NCBI GenBank assembly: GCA_964385635.1
Contig: CAYLPU010000094.1
Span: 1 to 20,349, forward strand
Source of the DNA: CAYLPU01 sp964385635
GTDB taxonomy: Bacteria > Chloroflexota > Anaerolineae > B4-G1
Length of the DNA: 20,349 nucleotides
Direction of reading: 5' to 3'
The notes under the pieces were generated by a model. The model saw only the letters and a program-made list of their open reading frames with translations, was not told the origin of the DNA and did not search any database. Below, piece by piece: positions 13,316-20,349 of the stretch (positions are counted from its first letter, which is position 1; the number at the start of each line of letters is the position of its first letter). The translations under genes were made by a program, and so were the position numbers.

Positions 13316-16231
13316 ATGGCAAATCATACAATTTCTGTGACTGTGAACGGTGGTAAAGAGTACCTGGACGTGCCGTCGAACATGACTTTGCTGCACATGC
13401 TGCGGGAGAAACTGGCACTCACTGGCACCAAGAACGGCTGCATGGCCGGGGAGTGCGGAGCCTGCACCATCTTGATGAACGGTGAGCCGGTCAATTCCTG
13501 TTTGGTGCTGGCGGTGGAGGCGGATGGGGCCGAGATCGTCACGGTCGAGGGACTGGCGCACGATGACCAGTTGAGTCCGTTGCAGCAGACCTTTGGGGAA
13601 CATAATGCCGTTCAGTGCGGCTTCTGTACACCGGGGGTGTTGATCTCCGCTCATGCTCTGTTGAAGCGCAACCCGGACCCGACCGAGGAAGAGGTAAGGG
13701 AGGCGCTGGTCGGGAACCTATGCCGCTGTACGGGCTACCTGCGTTTCATCCAGGCTGTCCAACCAGTTGCGGAAGAAACCCGGTTTTTCAGAAAAAACCG
13801 GGTTTCTAGACCTCAGTTCACCTCTGATCCGGTTGGCAAAAGTCTCCCCCGCGTGGATACGTACGATAAGATCACCGGGGCTGCCATCTTTGCCGACGAC
13901 ATACAATTCGGTCCCAACCTTTACTACGCCCGGCTGGCCCGGAGCCCCCACGCCCACGCCTTGATCAAACACATAGACACGAGCAAGGCACTGGAGGTGC
14001 CTGGCGTGAAGGCAGTTGTCACCGGCAAGGACGCTCCTGAGTTGGTTGGCATGTACCTCATAGATCGCCCCGTCTTGGCTGGCGAGCGCGTGCGGTACTT
14101 TGGAGAGCCTGTCGCCGGGGTTATTGCGACCAGCGAAGGGATCGCAGAGGAGGCGGCTCGACTCATTGAGGTGGAGTACGAAGAGTTGCCGGCGGTCTTC
14201 GGCCCGATGGAAGCCCTCCAGCCTGATGCCCCTCTGCTCCACCCTGACCTGGGCGAATACAAAGTGGCCAACTTCATCTTCCCCGAACCGGGCACCAACA
14301 TCTCGGAGCACTTCAAACTCCGCAAAGGGGACGTCGAGTCCGCCTGGCCCAGGTGCGATGCCATCGTGGAGGGGACCTTCTACCTGCCCCAGATCCAGCA
14401 CGTGCCGCTCGAGCCTCACGTGTCGGTGGCCCTCTGGGAAAAATCGGGGCAGGTCACGCTGTGGACCAGTACGCAGTCGCCCCACGCTCAGCGTGACCTG
14501 ATCGCCCAGAGTTTGGATATCCCACATGGCAACCTGCGTGTGGTGTCTCCCTACGTCGGCGGCGGGTTCGGTGGCAAGGCGGGCGTGACGATGGAGGCGT
14601 GCGCGTTGGTCCTGGCGCGGGCGGTCAAGGGACATCCGGTCAAGTTGCGTTTGACGCGCGAGGAGGAGTTCGTGGGCACGACGATGCGCCAGAGCCTGGT
14701 GGCGCACACCAAGATCGGCTGCGATGCCGGGGGCAACTTGCTGGCGATGGAGACCGAGTACTACTTCGGCGGCGGTGCCTATAACGATTACGGCGTCAAC
14801 ATCGCCCGCGCTGCCGGCTACTCTTGCACCGGCCCTTATGACATTCCGAACGTGAAAGGCGATTCGCGTTCCGTCTACACCAACCTGCCCATCGGCGGGC
14901 CGATGCGCGGCTTCGGCATGCCAGAGATCCACTGGGGCATCGAGCAGATCATGGACCAACTGGCCGAGAAGATCGGGGTGGATCCGGCCGAGTTCCGGCG
15001 CCGCAACTGTGTCAAGACGGACGATACCATCCTGACCGGGATGAAGATGCCCGCTATTGACCTGGTGGCCTGCATAAACAAGGTCACCGAGGCGATCAAT
15101 TGGGGCGAGGACCGTAGGGGCACGGCTCGTCCGCGCCCTTCCGCTTCCGCACCACACAAGAAACGAGGCAAAGGCATTGCGATTATGTGGAAAGCGCCGG
15201 CCATGCCGCCCAACCCCGGCAGTTCGGCCGTCGTGCGCTTCAACGAAGATGCGACAGTTTACGTCGAGATCGGGGCACAGGAGTTGGGACAGGGCTCCTT
15301 CACCGTCGCTGCGCAGATGGCGGCCCAGGCACTGGGCGTGCCCTACGAGTGGGTGCGCGTCTCCGCTCCGATAGACACCAGATACAGCCCTTACGAGTGG
15401 CAGACGGTGGCCAGCCGCATCACCTGGAGTATGGGTAACGCGGTCAAGGCCGCCGCCGAGGACGCCAGGCGACAGATTCTGGAGATCGTGGCGGACCACT
15501 GGGGCGAGGACACGAACGATCTGGACATCAAGGACGGCAAGGTCGTCTCCTACAAGTCCGAGCGGGAACAGCCACTCCAAAACATGGTCATCTACGGTCT
15601 ACCCAACGAGAACTTCGAGGGATGGAAAGGTGGGCCTATCGTCGGGCGAGGCATGTTCATGCCCACCTACGTCACCAACCTGGATTTCGAGACCGGCCAG
15701 GGTCCCCGCGCCGTGGTGCATTACACCGTCGGCGCGCAGGCGGTAGACCTGGAGGTGGACACCGAGACCGGCCAGATCGAGATACTCAAGATAGCCAGTG
15801 CCTACGACGTGGGCAAGGCCATCAACCCCGACCTGGTCCTGGCGCAGATCGAGGGCGGCGCGGTTCACGGAATGAGTTCGGCCTTCGAGGCACTCAGGTT
15901 CGATGAGAAAGGCCGGCCTCTCAACCGCAGTCTGGTGGACTACCGCATTGTGACCGCTGTGGATGCGCCGCAGGAGATTCACGGCGACATCGTCGAGACG
16001 CCTCTGGAGGATGGGCCGTGGGGTGCGCGGGGCGTGGGCGAACACGTGATGGTTCCTACCGCGCCGGCGATCGCCAACGCGATCAACGACGCGCTCGATA
16101 TTCGCTTCAACGATCTGCCGCTTTCGGCGGAAAAGATCTTCCTGGCGTTGGAGGAGCGGGAAGGGGAGAGCGCAGATACCGGCGATCTCTTCATTGCTCC
16201 CGTGGGCCAGCGCCGCCAGAGTGGATGCTAA
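13316..16231 (+). CDS. Fused [2Fe-2S] and molybdopterin-binding subunit of a xanthine-dehydrogenase-family hydroxylase (XdhD-like)
   Basis: This 971-residue protein joins the small iron-sulfur subunit to the large molybdopterin subunit, which hydroxylates purines or other N-heterocycles. The first [2Fe-2S] cluster uses C42, C47, C50 and C62 (GCMAGECGACTILMNG). The second uses C101, C104, C136 and C138 (QCGFCTPG and NLCRCTGY). The molybdopterin part, from about 178, has YVGGGFGGKAG (413-423), GGPMRGFGMPE, ELGQGSFTVAAQ and the catalytic-glutamate motif GVGE (906-909, Glu909). E. coli XdhD has the same fusion at similar length (about 956). The ATG at 13316 follows AGGAG; a GTG at 13304 overlaps the previous stop. 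A perfect palindrome encodes the linker (residues 153-164). The stop overlaps that of the convergent higA. The exact substrate is unknown. Confidence 0.92.
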   Translation: MANHTISVTVNGGKEYLDVPSNMTLLHMLREKLALTGTKNGCMAGECGACTILMNGEPVNSCLVLAVEADGAEIVTVEGLAHDDQLSPLQQTFGEHNAVQCGFCTPGVLISAHALLKRNPDPTEEEVREALVGNLCRCTGYLRFIQAVQPVAEETRFFRKNRVSRPQFTSDPVGKSLPRVDTYDKITGAAIFADDIQFGPNLYYARLARSPHAHALIKHIDTSKALEVPGVKAVVTGKDAPELVGMYLIDRPVLAGERVRYFGEPVAGVIATSEGIAEEAARLIEVEYEELPAVFGPMEALQPDAPLLHPDLGEYKVANFIFPEPGTNISEHFKLRKGDVESAWPRCDAIVEGTFYLPQIQHVPLEPHVSVALWEKSGQVTLWTSTQSPHAQRDLIAQSLDIPHGNLRVVSPYVGGGFGGKAGVTMEACALVLARAVKGHPVKLRLTREEEFVGTTMRQSLVAHTKIGCDAGGNLLAMETEYYFGGGAYNDYGVNIARAAGYSCTGPYDIPNVKGDSRSVYTNLPIGGPMRGFGMPEIHWGIEQIMDQLAEKIGVDPAEFRRRNCVKTDDTILTGMKMPAIDLVACINKVTEAINWGEDRRGTARPRPSASAPHKKRGKGIAIMWKAPAMPPNPGSSAVVRFNEDATVYVEIGAQELGQGSFTVAAQMAAQALGVPYEWVRVSAPIDTRYSPYEWQTVASRITWSMGNAVKAAAEDARRQILEIVADHWGEDTNDLDIKDGKVVSYKSEREQPLQNMVIYGLPNENFEGWKGGPIVGRGMFMPTYVTNLDFETGQGPRAVVHYTVGAQAVDLEVDTETGQIEILKIASAYDVGKAINPDLVLAQIEGGAVHGMSSAFEALRFDEKGRPLNRSLVDYRIVTAVDAPQEIHGDIVETPLEDGPWGARGVGEHVMVPTAPAIANAINDALDIRFNDLPLSAEKIFLALEEREGESADTGDLFIAPVGQRRQSGC
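13774..13807 (+). repeat. Perfect palindrome translated within the hydroxylase linker
   Basis: AGAAACCCGGTTTTT (13774-13788) and AAAAACCGGGTTTCT (13793-13807) are perfect 15-base arms around CAGA. The sequence resembles the AGAAACCCGGTTTCT palindromes dispersed in Chloroflexota and cyanobacterial genomes (from memory). It is read in frame as ETRFFRKNRVS, between the iron-sulfur and molybdopterin parts, without breaking the gene. Confidence 0.85.
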
Positions 16232-16539
16232 CCGGCCGCAGCATAAGCATGCGGTCTGACTTCGCGATTCAGGCAACTTCCTACAGCGTCTTCTGCTACA
16301 TCGAGGTCATAATCCATTTGCAATCCCAACCAGAATTGAGGCGACATGTCAAAATAACGCCCCAGCCGAAGAGCGGTATCCGCAGTGATGCGACGTTTAC
16401 CCAGTACAATTTCATTGATGCGCCGCGCTGGCACGCCAATATTCAGTGCCAAGCGGTTCTGGCTCAAGCCCATTGGCTTTAGGAATTCTTCCAGCAAGAT
16501 TTCTCCAGGATGAATGGGGGTCAGCTTTTCCTCTGTCAT
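16228..16539 (-). CDS. higA: HigA-family antitoxin without an intact toxin
   Basis: This 103-residue protein matches the HigA pattern throughout: HPGEILLEEFLKPMGLSQ, the XRE helix-turn-helix (NRLALNIGVPARRINEIVLG), then KRRITADTALRLGRYFDMSPQFW-x-GLQ. It would bind DNA and neutralise HigB. Upstream (minus strand) only the last 15 codons of a higB remain, ending 12 bases before this ATG behind a GAGGGAG site. The toxin is therefore lost while the antitoxin is intact. Its stop overlaps the stop of the hydroxylase gene by three bases, tail to tail. It is clearly distinct from HigA at 1132-1452. Without the native promoter it probably depends on read-through from the permease side, or is silent. 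Confidence 0.9.
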   Translation of the reverse strand: MTEEKLTPIHPGEILLEEFLKPMGLSQNRLALNIGVPARRINEIVLGKRRITADTALRLGRYFDMSPQFWLGLQMDYDLDVAEDAVGSCLNREVRPHAYAAAG

Positions 16540-16551
16540 AGTTATGCTCCC

Positions 16552-16599
16552 TCAGTGATAATCCACGATCTCTACGTTGTAAGCGTCGCTCCAGAGAAA
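16552..16599 (-). pseudogene. higB: 3' remnant of higB
   Basis: The last 15 codons read FLWSDAYNVEIVDYH and stop. This is the family-typical end of HigB toxins (compare the intact toxin at 808-1101, ending VEIVDYH). Everything upstream has been replaced by DUF2877 sequence in the same frame. A toxin this short cannot be active. Confidence 0.8.
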
Positions 16600-16908
16600 C
16601 CCCGCCAGCGCGAGGATCGTGGTGCAGTGAGCGGCTGCCTCGACTAACAGACGACACAGGAAGCCGGGATCAGGGTGAGCCAGCCATCCCCAGAGCATCG
16701 CGCCGGTGAGAAAGTCGTCACCGGCCGGAGTCAAGCCGCCTCCCAGACCTGCCAATTGAGCTGCCCCCGCCTGCAATCGGGTAGCGTCACCCTCCCACCC
16801 TGCCAGCAGCGCCTCCGCGGCCTCCCGCGCTGTGGCGAGCAGGGCATCGGGTACGGAGACCTCCGGCGGATGGGTAGGATCACCTGCCCGGCCGAACGTG
16901 AGGGCCAT
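16600..16908 (-). pseudogene. Internal fragment of a DUF2877 (AllH/YlbF-like) gene
   Basis: From the ATG at 16908, about 103 codons lead into the higB tail. GLGGGLTPAGDDFLTG (residues 54-69) is the hallmark of DUF2877 proteins, and EAAAHCTTILALAG matches the helix that follows. DUF2877 proteins are usually more than 250 residues; here the N-terminal half and the C-terminal end are missing, so two deletions or insertions are needed. The open frame extends back to 17088, but that part overlaps the permease gene in another frame and has no DUF2877 character. In E. coli allH is the partner of allG (DUF1116), which makes this relic relevant to the operon at 9339. It lies directly after the permease on the same strand. 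Confidence 0.72.
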
Positions 16909-16964
16909 AAAACTGCACCTATGGAAATCGCAGCTACGTTGAAAAGCCCCCATCCGCCTGCGGG

Positions 16965-18581
16965 TCAAGGCCAACAGTAGACCGCTACGCCGGTCGCCAG
17001 GGCCAGGCAGGCTACAATGGCCAGGCCATAGCGAATCGTGGCCCGCAGCACACCCCCTTCCTGGCCTCCCAACCCAACCGTGCTGCACCCCAGGATGACC
17101 TTGGCCGGCGCGAACAGCGAGCCGACCGCCCCACCCGCTGTCTGCGCGGCCAGGATGATGAGCGGGCTCACGCCAACCAGCGCTGCCACGTGCTGTTGCA
17201 GGCCGCCGAAGACAACGTTCGAGTTGGTGTTGGAGCCGGTCATAAAAGCACCCAGTGCGCCGATGAAAGGGGCCACCAGCGGGAAGGCTGGCCCGGCTAC
17301 TCGCGATACCCCATCGGCCAGCAGGTGCGTCATCCCGGCGTGCTCCATCGTCACCGCCATGCCCACCATAGCCGTTATCCCCAGACTGGAGCGTGCCGCC
17401 CGCCCGACGACGGCTCGCGCGATGCGGCGCACCGCCCCGCGCGCGTAGTACCCTCGCCAGCGGAACAGCACGTAAGTGACAAGGGAGGTATAGACCAGCA
17501 GCGCCCCGGCGTGACCGAAGAGGTTGATGGTGCAGCCCTCCCCCGCTGGCATGACCCAGCCCCGTCCGGTGGTCAATTCGGGGAACTGTACGCGGATGAC
17601 CACCTGACCGAGGAAATCGCGCACGGGCGGGAGTAACTGGGCCACCAGCACGATGACGACCAGCAGGGCGTAAGGGGCCAGCGCCCAGCAGGCAGAGGGC
17701 GAGCCGTCACTGGTCCCCCCAGTGCGCGGGGGGCTCGTGGGCAGATTGTTCGCGCAAGTGCTGGCGGTCGCCGGATCACCCACCGTGCGGGAAGCCCGCC
17801 AACGAGCCCAGGCGACCCCGACCGCCAGCCCGGCCAGCCCTCCCATCATTCCACCGATGGACCACAGCCCGCGGGTGACGACGAAGAACTGGACCGCGGC
17901 CATCACCGGCCCGATGAGGAGCAGCGGGGCCAGGCCCGCCCGCAGCGCGCGCCTCCCTCCCGCCACCCACAGCGTTCCTGCCCCGCAGCCCAGGCACGCA
18001 AGCCCGAGCATCACTGCCGACCAGGGGGCCAACTCCCCCCCGCTGCGCCCTGTCGCTCCGATGAGCGCGTAGAAAGAGGATCCGAGCGAGCCGAAGGTGA
18101 TGGCCCAGGCGTGGCCCACCGAGGGGATAACGACGGCAGCCACAGGCGGGAAGCCCAATCCGACCAGCAGAGGCGCGACGACCGCCACCGGCACGCCGAA
18201 ACCACTCACCCCCTGCAGGAAGGCGCTGAAGACCCAGCCCAGGAGTAGCGCCTGCAGCCCCCGGTCGGGTGTGAGATGGGGGAGCCCCGCGCCGATGGCG
18301 TCGAGCGCGCCGGCCTCGTCGGTGACGCGGTAGAAGAGGAGCGCGGCCCAGATGACATAAAGCACAAAGAACGTCAGCAGCAGACCCTTCAGTTGGGCAT
18401 AAGCCAGCACCTGCCACCCCGCGCCGAAGCGGAGCGCGGCCACCAACAGCGCCACTAGCCATCCGACCACCCCGGCCTTTGCTCCACCCCAACGGAAGCG
18501 GAGCATCAGGACGAGGACGGCCAGAATGGGGAGGAAGGCTAAGAACCAATCGAGGAGATTATTGTAGATCACGGGTGGCAA
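16965..18581 (-). CDS. Lactate-permease-family (LctP) membrane transporter
   Basis: This is a polytopic inner-membrane carrier for lactate, glycolate or a related acid. The 538 residues are mostly hydrophobic helices starting at NLLDWFLAFLPILAVLVLML. Family signatures are FLQGVSGFGVPVAVVAPLLVG in the N-terminal half and GAFMTGSNTNSNVVFGGLQQ in the C-terminal half; both are intact. The hydrophilic linker SRTVGDPATASTCANNLPTS followed by PPRTGGTSDGS is unusually polar and contains a GC hairpin (17715-17733). The start is uncertain: TTG at 18581 or GTG at 18572, neither with a good Shine-Dalgarno. It precedes the DUF2877 fragment on the same strand, so the two were probably co-transcribed. The substrate could be a pathway intermediate rather than lactate. 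Confidence 0.88.
   Translation of the reverse strand: MPPVIYNNLLDWFLAFLPILAVLVLMLRFRWGGAKAGVVGWLVALLVAALRFGAGWQVLAYAQLKGLLLTFFVLYVIWAALLFYRVTDEAGALDAIGAGLPHLTPDRGLQALLLGWVFSAFLQGVSGFGVPVAVVAPLLVGLGFPPVAAVVIPSVGHAWAITFGSLGSSFYALIGATGRSGGELAPWSAVMLGLACLGCGAGTLWVAGGRRALRAGLAPLLLIGPVMAAVQFFVVTRGLWSIGGMMGGLAGLAVGVAWARWRASRTVGDPATASTCANNLPTSPPRTGGTSDGSPSACWALAPYALLVVIVLVAQLLPPVRDFLGQVVIRVQFPELTTGRGWVMPAGEGCTINLFGHAGALLVYTSLVTYVLFRWRGYYARGAVRRIARAVVGRAARSSLGITAMVGMAVTMEHAGMTHLLADGVSRVAGPAFPLVAPFIGALGAFMTGSNTNSNVVFGGLQQHVAALVGVSPLIILAAQTAGGAVGSLFAPAKVILGCSTVGLGGQEGGVLRATIRYGLAIVACLALATGVAVYCWP
17715..17733 (+). repeat. GC hairpin inside the permease linker
   Basis: CCCCCC (17715-17720) and GGGGGG (17728-17733) flank AGTGCGC. 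The segment encodes part of the polar linker of the permease. It could be a small inserted palindrome or chance in a GC-rich linker. Confidence 0.4.
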
Positions 18582-18639
18582 GAATGCTGTTGTGTAGACT
18601 GGGTTTTGAACGTGGCGATGCCTCTACAAACGCTGCCTC

Positions 18640-20241
18640 TCAGCGCTCATGCGCTCCGATGTCGGGGCCGTTGCCTGTATAGGGCAAGCCCACGTCCAGA
18701 CCGTTGTCAATGGCTGGGCTGTCTTCCTGCAGATGGAAATCACCGTTGGCCGGATCTACAAAGAGAGGGTCGCCCACCACGTAGTCAGTGCCCATCGGCT
18801 GATGCCAGTCGTGGCGGAAATGGAATAGGTTGTGGGAGATGGTGTTGTCCGCCGTGGCGTTGCCGGTGATGCCCTCCTCGTCGTTGAGGGCGATGATGTT
18901 GTTGACCACCCACGTGTTGCTAACGTCGTCCAACCTTATGCCCGCGAAGCCGCAATTGTAGAAAACGTTGTTGTAGACCCGGTTCCCGGTCATCTCACCC
19001 GCTCCTGTGCCGTTTTCCCGAAGTTCGTCCCAGAACTGCAGGCAGTTCAGGTTGGCGCCCCAGACGATGTTCTGGTACACCTGGATGTTGGAGAGCTGCC
19101 CCTGGCTCAGCTCGCCCAGGTCGCCCACCGCCAGCAGGATGCCGTCGCCATAGTATTTGCCATACAAGTCACCGAACACGGGCTCAGTGCCACATAGTCT
19201 CTCCTGATCATCGTCTGCGCGGTAGTAGCCGGCACGTCGAATCCGATTCTGGTAGACCCGCACATCGTGAGCCTCGTTGACGTAAATGCCCACAGCGCAC
19301 GCACGCTCTACAAAGTTGTCGTGGACATCGCCGTCCGTTGAATTCTCCTTAATGTCGATGCCCTCTTTCGGAGTGTCGTGCACGTAGTTGTGCGCTACCA
19401 CGAAGCCATCAACACCTACAATGGAAAGCGCCTCGTGAGCGCCCACTTGGATGTCGTCATATTCGTCCCGCCACCCCAGTTGGGCGCGCCCGACGTCGTT
19501 GTGAGACACGGTGAGGTTTGAAAGATATTTGAAGAGCATTCCGGCGTTGCCGGTGCCACAGATTGTGATGTTCTCAACAACTATGTCGGTCCCTCCAAAA
19601 ACGTTGACGCCAGCGGCAATAGCGTTCTGTACGGTGAGGTCGCGCAGAATGATAAAGCTGCTGTCTTGAACGCTGACCATCCTCGTTTCATCATCCCACG
19701 CCCAGGGAACGTCGTTGATGCTGCAGGGGAAATCGGGGCATGTACCATCGAAGACGACGCCGTCACGCGATTCGCCACGGATGACGATTGGCGCGCCAGC
19801 CGTCCCGGCGAGCCCCGTCACCGCCAGCCGTCCGGTGTAGGTTCCGGCTTGGATGACGAGCGTGTCGCCTGGCTGGAGGCGACCAAGAGCCGTCTCGAAG
19901 GAACAGAAGGGTGTTTGCTCGTCGCCGGGGCCAGTATCACTACAGTCGGTTTGGCTCACGTAGTAGGTGGCTTCTCCGGTTGTACTTGACGGTGCGCTCG
20001 TAATGGGGAAAGGGGAGGCGGTTTCGACGACAGGATGAGTAGGCGGTGGTTTGGTTCCTGCCACTTCTGTTGGCTCAGGACCCGAGTCGCAGGCTGCGAG
20101 CAAGCAGACCAGGATCACCAAGATTATGAGAATCGTCGTCTTTTTATGATTGCCCTCTCGCCAAGAGCAGAGGATGGCTGCTGGCAGCACGCCTGGTGGT
20201 TTCGTTCTTAACCCGTTGTCGGTGATGTAAGAATTCACCAT
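18640..20241 (-). CDS. Secreted lipoprotein with right-handed parallel beta-helix
   Basis: This protein of about 533 residues has a hydrophobic helix (ILIILVILVCLLAAC) ending in a lipobox LLAAC, so it is probably exported and lipid-anchored. A Pro/Thr/Ser-rich linker follows, then a long beta-helix of pectate-lyase/NosD type with repeated turns such as HNYVHDTPKEGIDIK, VYQNRIRRAG, VYQNIVWGANLNC and VYNNVFYNCGFAGIRLDD. The C-terminal DPLFVDPANGDFHLQEDSPAID-x-G ending is typical of such surface proteins. Polysaccharide binding or cleavage is a reasonable guess; catalytic residues were not identified. ATG 20241 lies 11 bases after AGGAGGT; TTG 20250 is closer to it. The stretch before the hydrophobic helix is long (about 35 residues), so a later start is possible. 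Confidence 0.8.
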   Translation of the reverse strand: MVNSYITDNGLRTKPPGVLPAAILCSWREGNHKKTTILIILVILVCLLAACDSGPEPTEVAGTKPPPTHPVVETASPFPITSAPSSTTGEATYYVSQTDCSDTGPGDEQTPFCSFETALGRLQPGDTLVIQAGTYTGRLAVTGLAGTAGAPIVIRGESRDGVVFDGTCPDFPCSINDVPWAWDDETRMVSVQDSSFIILRDLTVQNAIAAGVNVFGGTDIVVENITICGTGNAGMLFKYLSNLTVSHNDVGRAQLGWRDEYDDIQVGAHEALSIVGVDGFVVAHNYVHDTPKEGIDIKENSTDGDVHDNFVERACAVGIYVNEAHDVRVYQNRIRRAGYYRADDDQERLCGTEPVFGDLYGKYYGDGILLAVGDLGELSQGQLSNIQVYQNIVWGANLNCLQFWDELRENGTGAGEMTGNRVYNNVFYNCGFAGIRLDDVSNTWVVNNIIALNDEEGITGNATADNTISHNLFHFRHDWHQPMGTDYVVGDPLFVDPANGDFHLQEDSPAIDNGLDVGLPYTGNGPDIGAHER

Positions 20242-20260
20242 GGTCTTCAACTACCTCCTA

Positions 20261-20349
20261 ATGTACAGCCACATTTGCTCCCCAGGCATTACCCCGGTTC
20301 ATCGCTACTACGGACCCATCCGCCACCCTCTCGCCTTCGACCCATTTCC
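20261..20349 (+). other. Open frame of 29 codons running off the window
   Basis: From the ATG at 20261 the frame stays open to the window end and reads VHRYYGPIRHPLAFDPF in its second half. That phrase resembles short hypothetical proteins that I have seen repeatedly beside other genes, and it may be a dispersed repeat rather than a gene. It is divergent from the beta-helix gene. No Shine-Dalgarno is visible, and a real call needs the sequence beyond the window. Confidence 0.25.

Noticed and set aside
13718..15580. 620-codon open frame on the minus strand
   Set aside because: It is opposite the molybdopterin part of the hydroxylase, has no recognisable domain, and GC-rich genes often leave such antisense frames.
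16552..17088. 178-codon frame as an intact gene
   Set aside because: Its first 60 codons include the permease 3' end in another frame, the middle is a DUF2877 fragment and the end is HigB; it is a chimera rather than a normal gene.
1..20349. CRISPR arrays, tRNA or rRNA genes
   Set aside because: No regularly spaced repeats, cloverleaf-like segments with conserved T-loop sequence, or rRNA signatures were noticed on either strand; a covariance-model scan would be needed to exclude small RNAs.

Overview
The window looks like an accessory stretch of a bacterial chromosome: a catabolic gene cluster interrupted by a defence island, with mobile-element and toxin-antitoxin debris at the edges. I suspect a Chloroflexota (Anaerolineae-like) environmental genome, from the mix of DUF1116, tandem cyclase and fused xanthine-dehydrogenase genes, the HigBA style and the short palindromic repeats. 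No rRNA or marker gene is present, so this is only a guess.

Layout, left to right. (1) 1-1506: the right end of an ISL3-type insertion sequence, then a complete higBA toxin-antitoxin pair whose promoter sits immediately beyond the IS end. (2) 1583-2473: a GC-rich carbon-nitrogen hydrolase. (3) 2558-9257: a lower-GC defence island. It holds a DNA methyltransferase directly abutting a NotI-type restriction endonuclease, a short type I hsdS relic, and a five-gene operon that I cannot match to a named system: an AAA+ ATPase with a C-terminal helical/winged region, three small paralogous coiled-coil/winged-helix proteins in tandem, and a PD-(D/E)xK nuclease. A DUF2807 relic lies between the ATPase and the first small gene. 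(4) 9339-16231: a GC-rich catabolic operon with a DUF1116 protein (AllG/YlbE-like), a double cyclase-family protein, an FAD subunit of xanthine-dehydrogenase type, and a fused [2Fe-2S]-molybdopterin subunit of the E. coli XdhD type. (5) 16228-16908, minus strand: an orphan higA, the last 15 codons of a higB, and a fragment of a DUF2877 (AllH/YlbF-like) gene joined in frame to that tail. (6) 16965-20241, minus strand: a lactate-permease-family transporter and a secreted parallel beta-helix lipoprotein.

How the genes may work together. The hydrolase, DUF1116, cyclase, hydroxylase and (broken) DUF2877 genes suggest purine, allantoin-like or other N-heterocycle catabolism with uptake by the permease; this is inference. 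The FdrA/AllF partner expected with DUF1116 and DUF2877 is absent from the window. The island appears to have landed between the hydrolase and DUF1116.

Three catabolic-region genes (FAD subunit, molybdopterin subunit, permease) carry short palindromes in frame in linker or loop positions, as if small repeat elements had been absorbed into coding sequence.

No tRNA, rRNA, CRISPR array or origin was recognised. No gene-free gap exceeds 300 bases; the two largest (5501-5741 and 7029-7246) hold the hsdS and DUF2807 relics.
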